Source: Petrosia ficiformis (taxonomy: Eukaryota; Porifera; Demospongiae; Haplosclerida; Petrosiidae). From it: DNA of 64,000 nt. The stretch covers positions 7,522,001-7,586,000 of the forward strand of contig OX345636.1 of the NCBI GenBank assembly GCA_947044365.1, in the 5' to 3' direction. Shown here in pieces: positions 1 through 12,129 of this stretch. A model generated the notes under the pieces. That model did no database searches. It saw nothing but the letters and a program-made list of their open reading frames with translations, and was not told the origin of the DNA. Position 1 is the stretch's first letter. The number at the start of each line of letters is the position of its first letter. The translations under genes were made by a program, and so were the position numbers.

Positions 1-474
1 ATACGGTAGTACATGTGTGTGTGGCTATATGTATAGTACATGTGTGACTATACACATGTTGTATAGAACATGCGTGTTATGTGTGTGTGGCTGTATGTAT
101 AGTACATGTGTGTTACATGTATATGTGTGTGTATAGCTGTATGTACAGTACATGTGTGTGTGGCTATATACATGTATATAGTACATGTGTGTTATGTGTG
201 TGTGGCTGTATGTATAGTACATGTGTGTTACATGTATATGTGTGTGTATAGTTGTATGTATAGTACATGTGTGTGTGACTATATATATAGTACATGTGTG
301 TTATGTGTGTGTGGCTGTATATATAGTACATGTGTGTTACATGTATATGTGTGTGTATAGTTGTATGTATAGTACATGTGGGTGTGACTATATGTATAGT
401 ACATGTACATGTGTGACTATACACATATATGTACAGTACATGTGTGTGTGACTATATGTATAGTACATGTGTGT
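1..474. repeat. TG-rich minisatellite at left window edge
   Basis: Imperfect tandem units of roughly 50-60 bp are built from TATAGTACATGTGTG and GTGTGTGGCTGTATGTATAG blocks. All reading frames stay open for stretches because of the simple composition, so none is taken as coding. A related family with period about 37 bp lies at the right window edge. Confidence 0.9.
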
Positions 475-595
475 ACTTTGTAACAAAAGTGTCAAAGTAC
501 TGTGTTGAGTCTACAGGGTGTACATAATGACTATTAATAGACAATGACAAAAGCAATATCTCTAATGAAATAAGCACATGATGATTAGTGTGTTA

Positions 596-788
596 CCTGG
601 AGCAGGATTTGAAACCACCTTGTATTCAAGCTATCTTCTTGAGTTCCTTCTTGGCTTGTAGAACTTGCGTTTTGAGCTTACAATCAGTTTTCCGGTCCTG
701 TTTAAACTATTTCATCCCAGAAATCTGTGCATTACTTCTTTTTATTGCAATTTCATCTCTACTAAATGACAAATCTGCATCAGACTAA
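596..788 (-). pseudogene. Possible decayed coiled-coil exon
   Basis: Read on the minus strand, a block between a possible acceptor (GTGTTAG) and a good donor (CTCCAG|GTAACA) gives charged, helix-like sequence such as RDEIAIKRSNAQISGMK and KLKTQVLQAKKELKKIA. It is interrupted by TAG and TGA. The composition suggests a coiled coil, but I do not recognise a family. It could be the relic of a coiled-coil exon like that of the TRAF-like gene on the same strand, or chance. Confidence 0.25.
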
Positions 789-1312
789 CACCCGGACTTT
801 TGACCATATTTGGAGTTTTGCTGAAAGTTTCATTTGACAACAGATGGTTACTGCAGTTTTACACTCCTTCACGTCACTCGTAAGCTCCTGATAAAATATA
901 CAGATATTGTTTCAGGTTATCAAATTGATTGTCACTTACTATAAAATCAGACACGTTTAGGTTGAAGGTAGTCTGGTGAGTGTAGCCCCTCCTATACTAT
1001 GAAAAAGAAGGAATTGTAATACAGTGATTAGTTTCAGACATTATCATACCTTATTATATCACATTGGAGAGGTTGTGTAGTGCATGCTATGGAATTCGTC
1101 CAAAGGCTTTAATTAATGAAACTGCATTAAGGTCAATAGTTGTTATTGTATCCTCTCTATGTGTGATCAAGTTGCTACCTTCAACTCAAAAGTAGTGAGT
1201 TCTTGCCCTCCTGTATTTAGGTACAGTTTCCTCTACTCATCCAGGTTACAACTATACAAAGCTATGTTGTACAACACTTGTTTTCATTCTGTCACATGAT
1301 TGTGGATGTGAT

Positions 1313-1378
1313 GGTTGATTTAAACAATAAAAAATCTACTCGCTATATTACAGTTCCCCAGACCCTCTTGTTCGAAAC
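1313..1378 (+). repeat. Dispersed repeat, copy 1 (pairs with 2275-2340)
   Basis: About 66 bp beginning GGTTGATTTAAACAA and ending in CTTGTTCGAAAC recur almost unchanged at 2275-2340. The shared core includes CTCGCTATATTACAGTTCCC. It looks like the terminus of an unidentified mobile element. No coding potential is visible. Confidence 0.75.
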
Positions 1379-1442
1379 ATAGGTGAGGTTATGCTCACCA
1401 GACTATGGAGAAGGCAGTATTAATTGCAATCTCACTTACACT

Positions 1443-1544
1443 GGCCACATACTCTCTCCCTGTCTCTCTCTCTCTCTCTCTGTCTATGTCTCTCTCTGTC
1501 TCTCTCTCTCTGTCTCTCTGTCTGTCTCTCTCTGTCTGTCTCTC

Positions 1545-1607
<63 letters not shown>

Positions 1608-1620
1608 CTCCATATCTCTT
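1443..1620. repeat. Pyrimidine microsatellite (TCTC/TGTC/TATC)
   Basis: An uninterrupted tract of CT dinucleotides passes into TGTC tetramers and then TATC tetramers. On the other strand it is polypurine-rich. Confidence 0.95.
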
Positions 1621-2582
1621 TTTCTCTTTCCTTTCAGGCTATGATACTTTTTTCTTTTCAAGTTTTAAATAACTACAAATGAAAATCAAGTTATCAGAAT
1701 GGACACAATAAGAACTAAAAAACGATCATAACAAGCAATTTATCAGTTTTCATGATTTCATGTGTTTATTAAATATTATAATTATACTTATAAATCATTG
1801 TGGTGTTTATATATAGTACTGAAAATATGGGTACTGTCTTGGTGTGATATTACCCTGCTTATTTCCAGCCCCACCTCTTTAAATATTTCAGCTATATAGC
1901 CTATCCAGCGCAAAGGTAGATACTAGGTGGAGCTAATTTATAGCTATGATGTAATGCAAACAAATTCCCGCTGTTAGTGGAAAATATTCAGAAAAGAAAA
2001 AAGATTTCCTGGAAATTCCTGCTGTTAAAGCTTCAATTTACAACTAAATGCGAAAAGTCTTGAGTCTGTGCTGTGAACAAGACTATTGTGAGTACTAAAA
2101 TTATTATCATTTATTATCTACCATATCAATAGTCTAGTATACTATATATATATGATAAACCATTGATATGGTGTTAAAGTAATTAAGACAGGTTATAGTG
2201 GTGATGAGTGATATCACTGATATGATACCAAATTACTTGAATAATAATTATAATTATATAATATTAAATGTGAAGGTTGATTTAAACAAGAAAAAATCTA
2301 CTCGCTATATTACAGTTCCCCAGACCCTCTTGTTTGAAACTTCAGTACTTGATACTCAGTAACATGTGGCCACTAGCCATGTGTTTAACATGTGGTCACT
2401 GATCATGCATTACTGAGTATATACAGTTCTTTAGTACTTTATACTACCTAACATATGACCATGATAAAGATATGATAAAAAGCATATAGTACTCAATACT
2501 ACCAATATACTTAGCCACTGACCATGTGACACTGAGCATGCACAGTTCTCAACATGTGGCCACTGACCATGTGTTACTGAGC
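1621..2582. other. Intergenic, with short CATGTGGCCACTGACC-type repeats
   Basis: AT-rich sequence without a convincing gene. From about 2340 to 2590, short motifs such as ACATGTGGCCACT, GACCATG and TACTGAG recur irregularly and suggest a decayed minisatellite. The second copy of the 66-bp dispersed repeat lies at 2275-2340. Confidence 0.5.
2275..2340 (+). repeat. Dispersed repeat, copy 2
   Basis: This is the near-identical partner of 1313-1378, in the same orientation. It differs at single positions (AAACAAG for AAACAAT, TTTGAAAC for TTCGAAAC). Confidence 0.75.
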
Positions 2583-2745
2583 ATGTCCATCCATCCATCC
2601 TTTCATTATATAACCTGTCCATCCATCCATTCACCTATTGATCTGTCCATCCATCCTCTCTTATTTTCATTTACATATTCAACCATTCTTTCATATATTC
2701 TCTATTCATCCATCCATTTATTCATCCATTTATCCATCCATTCAT
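2583..2745. repeat. CATC/CATT microsatellite
   Basis: Degenerate TCCATCCA and TTCATCCATT repeats. A similar composition recurs in the minisatellite near 54.7 kb. Confidence 0.9.
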
Positions 2746-2913
2746 TTTAGTGTTAGTATTTGCAAGATTCTTCTTCTAAAGTAGTGGAATATGATAAAAG
2801 AAAGTACAACACTCTCATGGACTCCATTACTCGGTTTGTAGATTTCAAATGGCATGAGAAAATAGTTTTTGTATTAATTTGTACATACGTTCAGCTTTTA
2901 AATGAATACATGT

Positions 2914-3408
2914 TAGGCCTTGGTGGATTATGCTCCAAAAATGCTCTATTATGCTATGCTGCAATTCCAGTAAAATGTTCATGCTCTGCCCAAATTGTAT
3001 TATGGTTATACTATGCTTATTTAATTAATAATCACACCTTTGGCCGCCCCTACTTGGCCACGTGTACATTCTGATGGCTCAAGTCAATCTTCTGGTGATG
3101 AAATTCAACTTTTACACTATCCTGGGGAACACCAAGAGAGAGAACTTAGTATACTTGATAAATTAAGGCCCCCGTTAAGGTCATAGCTGTCCAGAAATAG
3201 AAATATTGAAAAGCCTGTGACTACTAACAAGAAGCACAAGGCAGGAGTAGCCAATACCACAAACCCTAAGACTGTTTTACCAGCGAATTGAAATTTATAA
3301 TGAAACATAATTATGCTAATAATCTGACCTATTTTGCTGGCATTATGCTTAATGCTTTTGTGTCCTATTATGCTCAAAATTATGCTGGGCATAATCTGTC
3401 AAGGCCTA
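2914..3408. mobile_element. Small hAT-like TIR element with 8-bp target duplication
   Basis: The termini are inverted: the left end reads TAGGCCTTGGTGGATTATGC and the complement of the right end begins TAGGCCTTGACAGATTATGC. An 8-bp direct repeat, ATACATGT, abuts both ends (2906-2913 and 3409-3416). Eight-base duplications with short TIRs are typical of hAT-superfamily elements. At 495 bp it is too short for a transposase, but it carries a coding-like fragment in its middle. The surrounding sequence is rich in ACATGT, so the duplication alone is weak; the TIRs make it convincing. Confidence 0.7.
3031..3293 (+). pseudogene. Fragment of a transposon-associated coding sequence
   Basis: One plus-strand frame stays coding-like for about 85 codons with a single TAG. 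It includes SDGSSQSSGDEIQLL, RELSILDKLRPPLRS, then, after the stop, LSRNRNIEKPV and NTTNPKTVLPAN. The pattern (an LxxLxxP block, a basic NRNIEK block, then DPKxVxP-like) recalls the N-terminal region of transposon-encoded proteins common in marine invertebrates, which precedes a zinc-binding segment. That zinc-binding part is absent. The fragment lies wholly inside the TIR element at 2914-3408, so it is probably cargo or a remnant of the autonomous parent. Confidence 0.4.
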
Positions 3409-3691
3409 ATACATGTATGTACATGTATGTACATGTATATGTACTTATAATTGCAATGTCTAAACCATGTATGTTATAATATAGATCCATGTAAATGAAT
3501 AACTGTCATTAAACAGATTTATAATAGAGGAGTGTATGATTCATACAAAACCTGATATAAACTTTCATAGACACAAAATGATAAATTTGTTTACCTTAAT
3601 CCCAGGTATTACTTTAGCTTTATTTGCAGCAAAGGATCATATTTATAATGTTATTCTCACATAAACATAAAATAACATTATAATAATCTTA

Positions 3692-4440
3692 TATGGTTGC
3701 TAGGGACTTATCATGTTAATTACCATATGTAATGATTGGTATATGGTTGCTAGGGAGTTTTCATGCTAGTTTAAATACCAAATGTAATAACTTTACTGAT
3801 ATCAAATGTTTAGACATGTTATATGTCTACTTTGTATAGGAAGGGTGTCAGCCATAAATTACAAGTATGAATTAAAAGTCCCTAGTAACCATATATCAGA
3901 CACTAGGTACCTAATATGAAAAGTCCCTAGTAACCATATATCAGACACTAGGTATCTAATTTGAAAAGTCCATAGTAACCATATATTCAAAACTAGGTAC
4001 ATGTGTACCTAACAGGAAAAGTCACTAGCAACCATAATATCAACACTAGATACATTGTACATGTACCTAATATAAAAAGTCCCTAGCAGCCATATAACAG
4101 ACACTAGGTACTATTATGAAAAGTCCCTAGCAATCATATATCAGACACTAGGTACCTAATATGAAAAGTCCCTAGTAACCATATATTCGACACTAGGTAC
4201 CTAGCAGGAAAAGTCACTAGCAACCATATATCAGACACTAGGTGCCATGTATGAAAAGTCCCTAGCAACCATATCTCAGACACTAGGTATCATATATGAA
4301 AAGTCCCTAGCAACCATATGTCAGACACTAGGTATCTAATATGAAAAGTCCCTAGTAAGCATATATATCAGACACTAGGTACCTAATATGAAAAGTCCCT
4401 AGCAACCATATGTTAGACACTACATAACTAGGTAACTATA
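3692..4440. repeat. 45-bp satellite, main block
   Basis: About twelve units of 45 bp are built from GAAAAGTCCCTAGCAACCAT followed by ATATCAGACACTAGGTACCT. Two units just upstream (3692-3760) run in the opposite orientation (ATATGGTTGCTAGGGA), so the array has an orientation switch at its left side. Each unit contains CCTAG and CTAGG half-sites. Confidence 0.9.
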
Positions 4441-5061
4441 TCAATATATTCCAACATGAATAGTCACCAGCAACCATGCAGTGTAATGATCTATCTACAT
4501 TTCTTGTCATTGTCAATAATTAACGTGATAAGTCCTTAGCAACCATATGTCAATCATTATATAAGGTAACTAACATGAAAGGGTCTTAGCAACCATATAG
4601 TATTATTATATCTACATGTATGTTATGTTATTTTATGCTAACTAAAGCTAAAGTGATATCTGGGATAAAGGTATTTATTACATATGAGTTGAATGTGAAA
4701 TATTAACATTTATACTTCAAATGTAAAATTTATGCTTCAGGAGACAACAAGGTATGTGCTATGGCAAGAAGGGAGTTTATGAATGTGTGTGTTCTTCTAT
4801 GGAATTGGACATAACCTGAACTAGAAGATGATAAAGAAATAATGGCACAGGTACAGTACATGTATACATTGTAGTTTTTCAGCAAGTTGCATGTGATTAA
4901 ATTGAGGATTTATTTTTGAGCTATACAGTAGGAAATGAGAAATCTTTTAGAATCATGCTTTTTATGGATTTTGATCCATACCACAGAATATAATATCCCT
5001 GATATTTAGTCACATGATTACATGTTAATAGTCATGTCTATAAACTACAAATATAGAATAC
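4441..5061. repeat. Degenerate satellite flank and spacer
   Basis: The stretch 4441-4640 is closely matched by 5225-5410 (shared blocks GTGTAATGATCTA, AACATGAAAGGGTCTTAGCA, ATCTACATGTATGTTATGT), so a composite unit was duplicated. 4641-5061 holds no recognisable feature. Confidence 0.7.
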
Positions 5062-5412
5062 ACACTTTGTCAGACACTAGGTACTATATATGAAAAGTCC
5101 TTATGTAGCAACCATACACATGTATGTCAGACACTAGGTATCTAATATGAAGAGTGCCTAGTAATCATATATCAGACACTAGGTACCTAATATGAAAAGT
5201 CCCTAGTAACCATATGTTAGACACTACATAAGCAACCATCCAGTGTAATGATCTACAGTGTATCTACATTTCTTTTCACTGTCAATAATTAACGTGATAA
5301 GTACTTAGCAACCATATATCAATCATTATAATTATAAGGTAACTAACATGAAAGGGTCTTAGCAACCATATAATATTATTATATCTACATGTATGTTATG
5401 TGTAATTAAAGC
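5062..5412. repeat. 45-bp satellite, second block
   Basis: Three or four further 45-bp units are followed by the second copy of the flank seen at 4441-4640. The order satellite then flank is the same in both places, which implies duplication of the boundary as a block. Confidence 0.85.
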
Positions 5413-5943
5413 TAAACGTCACCAGTTTGATACGCTAGTAATACCATAAGTCTGAAGGATGAGTGGCAATACATGTATCCAATGAGTGATATTTCCCAGT
5501 ATTCATTGAGGAATTGGTTACTAATACTTCCTGTCATGTGACTTCAGAAGTAATAACCAGCCTTAATCATGTGACTTGTAGTAAAATATTATCATAGTGT
5601 GTGATTTGAACTTTGTTTCCATGGTAACTATAATTATTATGATAATATAATTTTGATCTCATCACTTCACTAGTTAATAATATGTACATGTAGATGTCCT
5701 CATTCATAATTATGATCATGTGACTCATTATAATTGATGTTATTAATTAGTGTTAATATTATATTTTAATCAAACAACTATAAAATAGTACAATGAATAA
5801 CTAATAAAATTATAATAATAATTATAGATAGTGTTTTTATTAGATGTACAATCACTTTATATAATTATAAGAAACAACTCTAAAATATAATATAATTATA
5901 ACATTATAAATTATTGAGTAACTATTAAATATAATAGTGTTTA
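5413..5943. other. Downstream region of the MATH exon
   Basis: AT-rich, without repeats or coding signal. On the minus strand, candidate polyadenylation hexamers AATAAA occur across the stop codon of the MATH exon (5940-5945) and again near 5835. Confidence 0.4.
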
Positions 5944-6464
5944 TTAGGAATACACAATTACTTTAGATACTACAAAACACAATATATCATTATTAATATA
6001 TTCAGTGTTATTAGTAATATTGTAATATAAATCACTGTGTGATATGAACTGATGATAACCCCATCCACCAGTAGCTGTGTCTCCTTCCATTACTCTCTTA
6101 CGAGACTCTATATCATCACTATCATTGAAGTCAAGAATCTTCTCCACATGTCCCTTATCCTCCCTCCAATTAAGTAATCGAATGGTGATATCACACTTGA
6201 AGGGCCATGTTAATATATCATCATGTTCACCCATCATGAGGTACACATACACAGAAACATGTGTACCTTTACCACTACCATCACCATTAGCATCTACATT
6301 TAACTTTAGCTTGTATCCATCAGGTCCAGTATAGAATGGTGTACTCCACCATTCATCACTAACTCTTTTATGCTCAGAGAAGTTATGCATGGATAGTGTA
6401 CATGGAGGGAGGAGATAGGGAGATTCAGTTCCTGGAGTAATATACCAACTTGGTACTTCAGGAC
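5944..6464 (-). CDS. MATH (TRAF-C) domain exon C, terminal exon
   Basis: The exon starts after a clear acceptor (TTTTAG|GTCCTGAAG) and ends at TAA 5944-5946, giving 173 codons including the stop after a split Gly codon. It encodes one MATH domain of the TRAF type: FSEHKRVSDEWWSTPFY, then GYKLKLNVDANGDGSGKG, THVSVYVYLMMGEHDD and ITIRLLNWREDKGHVEKI. MATH domains bind receptor tails or substrates in TRAF adaptors. The splice phase is 1, the same as in the other two MATH exons on this strand. No RING or coiled-coil exon lies directly upstream, so it is either the last exon of the gene whose first exons are at 37.6-36.3 kb, or the relic of a separate copy. An AATAAA overlaps the stop codon. The reading frame is intact. 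Confidence 0.85.
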
Positions 6465-9400
6465 CTAAAATTAACAATAAATAATAATAATGAATTATAA
6501 TAATTGTTATTATATAATTATAAGTATTTCATTTTCAATAACAGACAGTGATGATAATGACAATAGTGCATGTTGTAATATTATCATGATGATGTATTCA
6601 ATAGTACATGTTGTACTGAATATACTTATAATAGTGATGATAATGATATGTATTCAATAGTACATGTTGTTTATACTGTACTCAATATATTTACAAGTTA
6701 TATTACATGTTTACAAGACTCATGTAGAGTTTCTATATTAATATAATATCAAGTATTATCACTAATATAATAATGTAAACATGTTATTATAATGTGATGA
6801 GTACTAAACTATAATATATCACATTATGATATTTCATGTTCTTTATACTAGGAACTAGATAATTATGATGTATATATCACAAGATGATATAAATATATTA
6901 TTATATTTTATATCATCTAGTGTTATATCATGAATGAATCATACTTTTGATATTTTTAGTGTCTGGATATTCATATTTATAATGTAAAGTAATGTATTAC
7001 CTCATTATATTGATTTAAGTAACTACTAACTAACAGACTTAGTGTTTATATTATCTGTTCAGTACTATACAAGATAGGAAATATGAACACAATCATCATC
7101 TATCATCATTTTATTATAATTATTGATTTGACTAGTTCAGTTTATGTGCAGATATATAATGAATATCCTAACATTAAAAATCCATTCAGATATATAGTAA
7201 TTAAATGAATATTCAGATAGAATGGATATTCATTCCAGTCCTAGTACATAGTCATATAGAATATTAATATCATTATGATAGAAGGACAAAAGGTTGGTTG
7301 TGTTCAAATACAAATGTTCATCATAATGTGGTTGTATTGAATGAGATTATTAACACAAAACATGTGATCCATCCTACAACTGATAGTTGTGTATATTAAT
7401 AAACACTGAGTGTAGTATAAATATATTTGAATCAGTTCAGTGAATAGTGAAGAGTACATTTCACTGAATATAAATGTAATTATACACATGTAATGATAAA
7501 TCATTCATATTAGTATAGTAACATATTATAATCAAAACTAAACCTATTAAATTATATTAATGATTATAATAATTACATAATGTGATGATCATAATCATAA
7601 CCAGTATTCTTATTATTAAATCACTACATGTCTTGTAATATACTATAGTATAAAACTATTATATATGAAGTTATCACATTATTCATTAGCTAACTGTAAA
7701 CTACAAGACAATGTATAAACATGACTATGAATATAATTATGATGTAATTATCATTTGTTATCTCTATAGATATCTGTCTCCTGATTTTATAAGGAACATA
7801 CTTCAGGGAAATACTACCTGGTACCTGGATCAAAATGGTTGCTCATATCAGAGGAAATTGTTGGTATGGTTCATATAATATATACATGTACTATGGATGA
7901 TGATGTCATACTAAATTACGTGCTTCTAAAATATAAATTAAGTAGTACTGCTACAGCAATAAAAGCAATGGTGAGAAGATATAGCTCCTGAAAGATGAAG
8001 CCTTGTTTTTTAAATACTGAATCTAACAATTCTTGTCATGACTTTGCTGCACAAATTGTCAGTAGCCTACCATGTTAATGAGATTAATACATTTGTAAGG
8101 TAACAGGTGATGTTATTTTCCTGCTACACAGACTATTAATGTGTCTATCCAGGTTCATTTAACAGTCAGTTATAACAGATTTCATAACTCATAATGTCTG
8201 AATGAGTTATGAGTAGATATCTAATGAATCTTAATAGTCATGATGAATATATTATACATGTAATAAAAATAATTGTGAATGCCAACATTTATATCCACAA
8301 CAATATTGACTTAGGATAAGATATAATATGTTGTCATAGCAACATAATTGATTTTGTAGGAGGTATATCACTCCTGTTTGCAGATATATAACTAGGACTA
8401 TGTATACATGTAGATAATAATAATAATTTATACATGTCTATATTATGTATTTCATACCAGAAGCTCATGAAAGGGAATGGCTCCCACACAAATTATAGTA
8501 ATTACACAAGTGATGTTTCTTATCCTAGTATCCAGTTTAGGTTACATGTTCCTATTATAATTCAGAACTAGATATCATGTATAATATACTATGTCTATAG
8601 TGACTACCTGTGCATGTGGTATACATGTGTTTTATACATTTTGTATGTATCTATTAGTTAAAATAAGACATGGTAAATTCTACCAAATCAAATTTCAAAG
8701 TGTGTATGTATTTATCTTAACTTCAGTACAATCATCACTGAGATATGTATCTCATTATGGAAATCCTATTCATGAGCTTTTGTGTGTTACTATACACATG
8801 TGTACTTTATAATCAATAGTATGTGGTTAGTTATATCTTGTGTTAGGGATATATGTACATGTAATAATTATAATCTTCTCCTATCTTGATCACTGTGTGG
8901 TAATGATTCACTATATCTATAGTCCTGGTAACAGGATCAATTGAAATATATGATTTTTCTAGAATTGATAATTGAATTTGGTCATTCCAATCAAACTTAT
9001 AATCACACCTAAGCTCATAAAGGAATCATACATACATCTTGATAGCTAGTCGAGGTGGACTATAACTGAAATGATTTAATTGCAAACATTCCTGTCTTAT
9101 TGCCTGGACTATAGACACAGTGGTTTGATTTTACATGTACATGTACATTGTATGACATGAGTGTATGGGAATGAGACTGTGTAATAATACATGTACGTAT
9201 GTCATATGAACAGATGTTGTATATTGTCAGTATATTAATACTCTTATCTACAAGTACATGTAACTTGTGATATTTACTAGTAACATAATTATAAAGTCTA
9301 TAAAGACACATTAGTTTACTAAATCATATATATCTATATACTCAGGAGTGCATGGACCCCTCCGAAGGTGGGGAAGGAGCGTACAACTGCAAACACTAAG

Positions 9401-10390
9401 CAAACAAGGTGGAGGCGCTACGTGGCTGACAATACACAAAATTAAATCACATTGGTAGTTAGGAATTAGATAAGCTTTTTGGGTTCATTGTTAATTATAA
9501 ATGAAATGGTAATGTACAGACCAGAAGTAGACAAAACAGGAGTAGATAGAACACAACAAGTCAATATCAAGTATAATAGATAATGAGTATGTGTTTAATT
9601 AATCACATGATGTATATAACAATTATGTGTAAGAAACAAAATGGTTTGTGTAATTTGTGTTGATACAATTTATATTACATAAAGTGTGTGTATTAAATAT
9701 AAAACAATGAATCATGTCAAATATGTAAATATCAACTTGTAAATTTCATGTTCTTCTCTTATAATTATAATTATCACTAATTACAATCCAATTATCTGTA
9801 CATCACTAATTATAATATTATAAATCTCTTCCTGATATTACATGTAATCATAATATTGTCCTGATTCATGTACTCCTGTTTCATATAATCACATTTCATC
9901 TACTAATTAATTTCCATTTATAAATTATATATGAGTCTGGTTGAGCTATTATGTGTACAAGACAGTATCTAGAGACATGTATCTGTATCCCAGCTGATAC
10001 ACAAGGTTTAGAGAGGATTAAAGTTTGTGAGATTATTATGATTATAATTATATTAAAATTAATGATAATACATGAATTACAAGTAGATGAAATGTGAGTA
10101 GACAAAACAGGAGTAGATGAACCTGTTCTAAATAGTAATCATGAGAGGTGACATTATTAGTAAACTTATTATAATATCAGTTACATAACATAATAATAAT
10201 TGATACAGATAACAGGTGATAATGATTACTGATCCAATTATCAATACTTCACTAATTCAATATTATTATCAATCATGTGATGTACTAGTTATGTAATTTT
10301 AATAATGTGTGTAATAATATCATGTTACTACAAAGGGTCTATATGTATACATGTATGTAATGTTATATAATATACAATATGTTTTATTAC
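6465..10390 (-). other. Putative intron between MATH exons B and C
   Basis: About 3.9 kb of AT-rich sequence with no open frame worth calling. Short duplicated patches occur: GTAGACAAAACAGGAGTAGAT at 9528-9550 and again near 10096-10120, each followed by similar TCCAATTAT and CACTAATT blocks. A GC-richer patch at 9350-9430 (beginning TGCATGGACCCCTCCGAAGG) looks like a mobile-element scrap that I cannot identify. Confidence 0.5.
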
Positions 10391-10906
10391 CTGTATGTAT
10401 GATAACTTTAGACACTCTGAAACAAAGTGTGTCGTTATGAAGGTATTCTGTGTTGTTATCAGCATTATACTCTAACTCCTTGTGAGGAACGACTTGAGGT
10501 TTAACCACTGAACCTGCTGCTGTACCTTCATCTATTACTCTTGTACGTGCTGCTATTGATGCATTGTAATGTTTGATGATCATCTCCACATGTCCCTTAT
10601 CCTCCCTCCAGTTCAACAATTGAATAGTAATCTCACTATTCAATGGCCAGTTCAAAGTCTCATCATACTCCCCCTTCATGAGACGTACACCTACACTTAG
10701 GTGTGTATCTTTTCCAGAAGCAAACCCGTTGGCGTCAACATTTAGTTGTAATTTATATCCATTTTTTGTGGAGTAAAAAGGTACACTATACCAATCATCA
10801 CCAACTCTCTTGTGTTCATTGTAGTTGTACATTGTTAGTGTACATGGAGGGAGGAGGTGTGTGGACTGAGTCTCAGGAGGGATACACCAGGTTGGTATAT
10901 CAGTAC
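10391..10906 (-). CDS. MATH (TRAF-C) domain exon B, internal exon
   Basis: Acceptor ATAG|GTACTGATA and donor ATACAG|GTAATA bound a 516-nt exon: 2 nt, 171 codons, then 1 nt (phase 1 on both sides). The product is a complete MATH domain: TDIPTWCIPPETQS at the start, YNYNEHKRVGDDWYSVPFYS, GYKLQLNVDANGFASGKD, THLSVGVRLMKGEYDETLNW, ITIQLLNWREDKGHVEMI, and NDTLCFRVSKVIIHTG at the end. It is collinear with exon C, but where C stops, B has a donor identical in position and sequence (ACAG|GTAATA) to that of exon A. It is therefore most simply an internal exon. If the donor were not used, the frame would run on to 10320. No frame break is present. Confidence 0.85.
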
Positions 10907-12129
10907 CTATGATAATAAATATAATAGTTAATACAATAAATTAATTTACATAATTATAATATCTTCATGAGGTATAGTAACTATACTATTATTAGTAATG
11001 TGTAAATATATTTGAATAGTATATCATGAAAAGAAGTGGTCACAATATAACTGATCAGGAATGTGTAATTATAATAATTATGTGAGTGTTGTATATAATA
11101 GATATGTTTAATATACTATACTTTTATGTATAGTTTAATAACTAGCATAACAATAATTACTAATATACTAGTTAATTACAATTATAGTATGTGGATATTG
11201 TATGTAATTGTTATATCATACATGTACCTCTGATCTCCACATGTAATATATTGTTATTGATGGTATGGTGTCATCACAGTATCAATATATTACATGTATA
11301 CATGTGTATGTATGCTATATCTGTTTTGTACATGTAGCATGGAAATGAAGTGGAAATGTTATTCCTTTCCTGAAGTTTTGTAATGGTTTATGGATTCATT
11401 CCTTATTTTGTAAAGAATAGACCTGTTAATTGTAGAATGTCATCATTCTGTCAACATTTATCATGTGTCACTCACTACAAGTGCTTATGAAACATGATGT
11501 TTGTGTCCCTTTGATAATGGGTGTATAATTAGGATTTAAAATGTTTTGTTATTAATATCAGGTGTTATTAATTGTGTCACATACATCATGTATTTGTACT
11601 TGAGTATTCAATTACATGTACACAGTGTAACATGTATAATCAGGTTCATGTTTCATGTATATATCCTGACAGGGGTAGAGTTTATATCATACTATTGTAG
11701 TATAGTATCATAATAACATCTAATATTATTTCATGTGTTTATTTACATGAAGTACAAGTCTATAATTGTTATTATGACATATATCATAATTTGGAATTAA
11801 TTCACAAGAAAAGTAAAAAGTTCAACAGTTGAAGTGTGTATACAAATTTAACAATTATTATACAATGTACTCAATTTTCTATTCACTGCACATGTAGCAA
11901 GTTTCCATAGGAACCGTATACATGTATTTCTAATAGAGTGTCATCTCATGTGTATAGGTACATGTATGTCATCTATATTGTCAGATAGATTTATGATAGC
12001 ATAAACAAAAGATAATACATTGTTATCATAAATACATGTTTACTATGGAAACATGTTACTTGTATTTACATTTTAGTAGCTAATCACATGTACATATTTA
12101 CCAATAAAGCTACTACATCTGTGTTTTAT
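10907..12129 (-). other. Putative intron sequence with a ~500-bp segment duplicated at 13.4 kb
   Basis: 11190-11690 is matched in the same orientation by 13390-13890 (shared blocks include CATGGAAATGAAGTGGAAAT, TCATGTGTCACTCACTACAA and GTGTCCCTTTGATAATGGGT). On the minus strand both copies keep a short similar peptide window, YCDDTIPSITIYYMW in one and HCDDTTVTTLSINIY in the other, next to a GTACATG donor-like site. I do not claim it is coding. Confidence 0.6.

Larger units (their letters stand above)
475..1442. other. Intergenic, with one possible decayed exon and part of a dispersed repeat
   Basis: Mostly non-repetitive AT-rich sequence. It holds the coding-like block at 596-788 and the first copy of a dispersed repeat at 1313-1378, both listed separately. 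Nothing else is recognisable. Confidence 0.5.

Noticed and set aside
588..788. Plus-strand 66-codon frame
   Set aside because: The opposite strand looks more coding-like (charged helix with donor site), so the plus frame is taken as its shadow.
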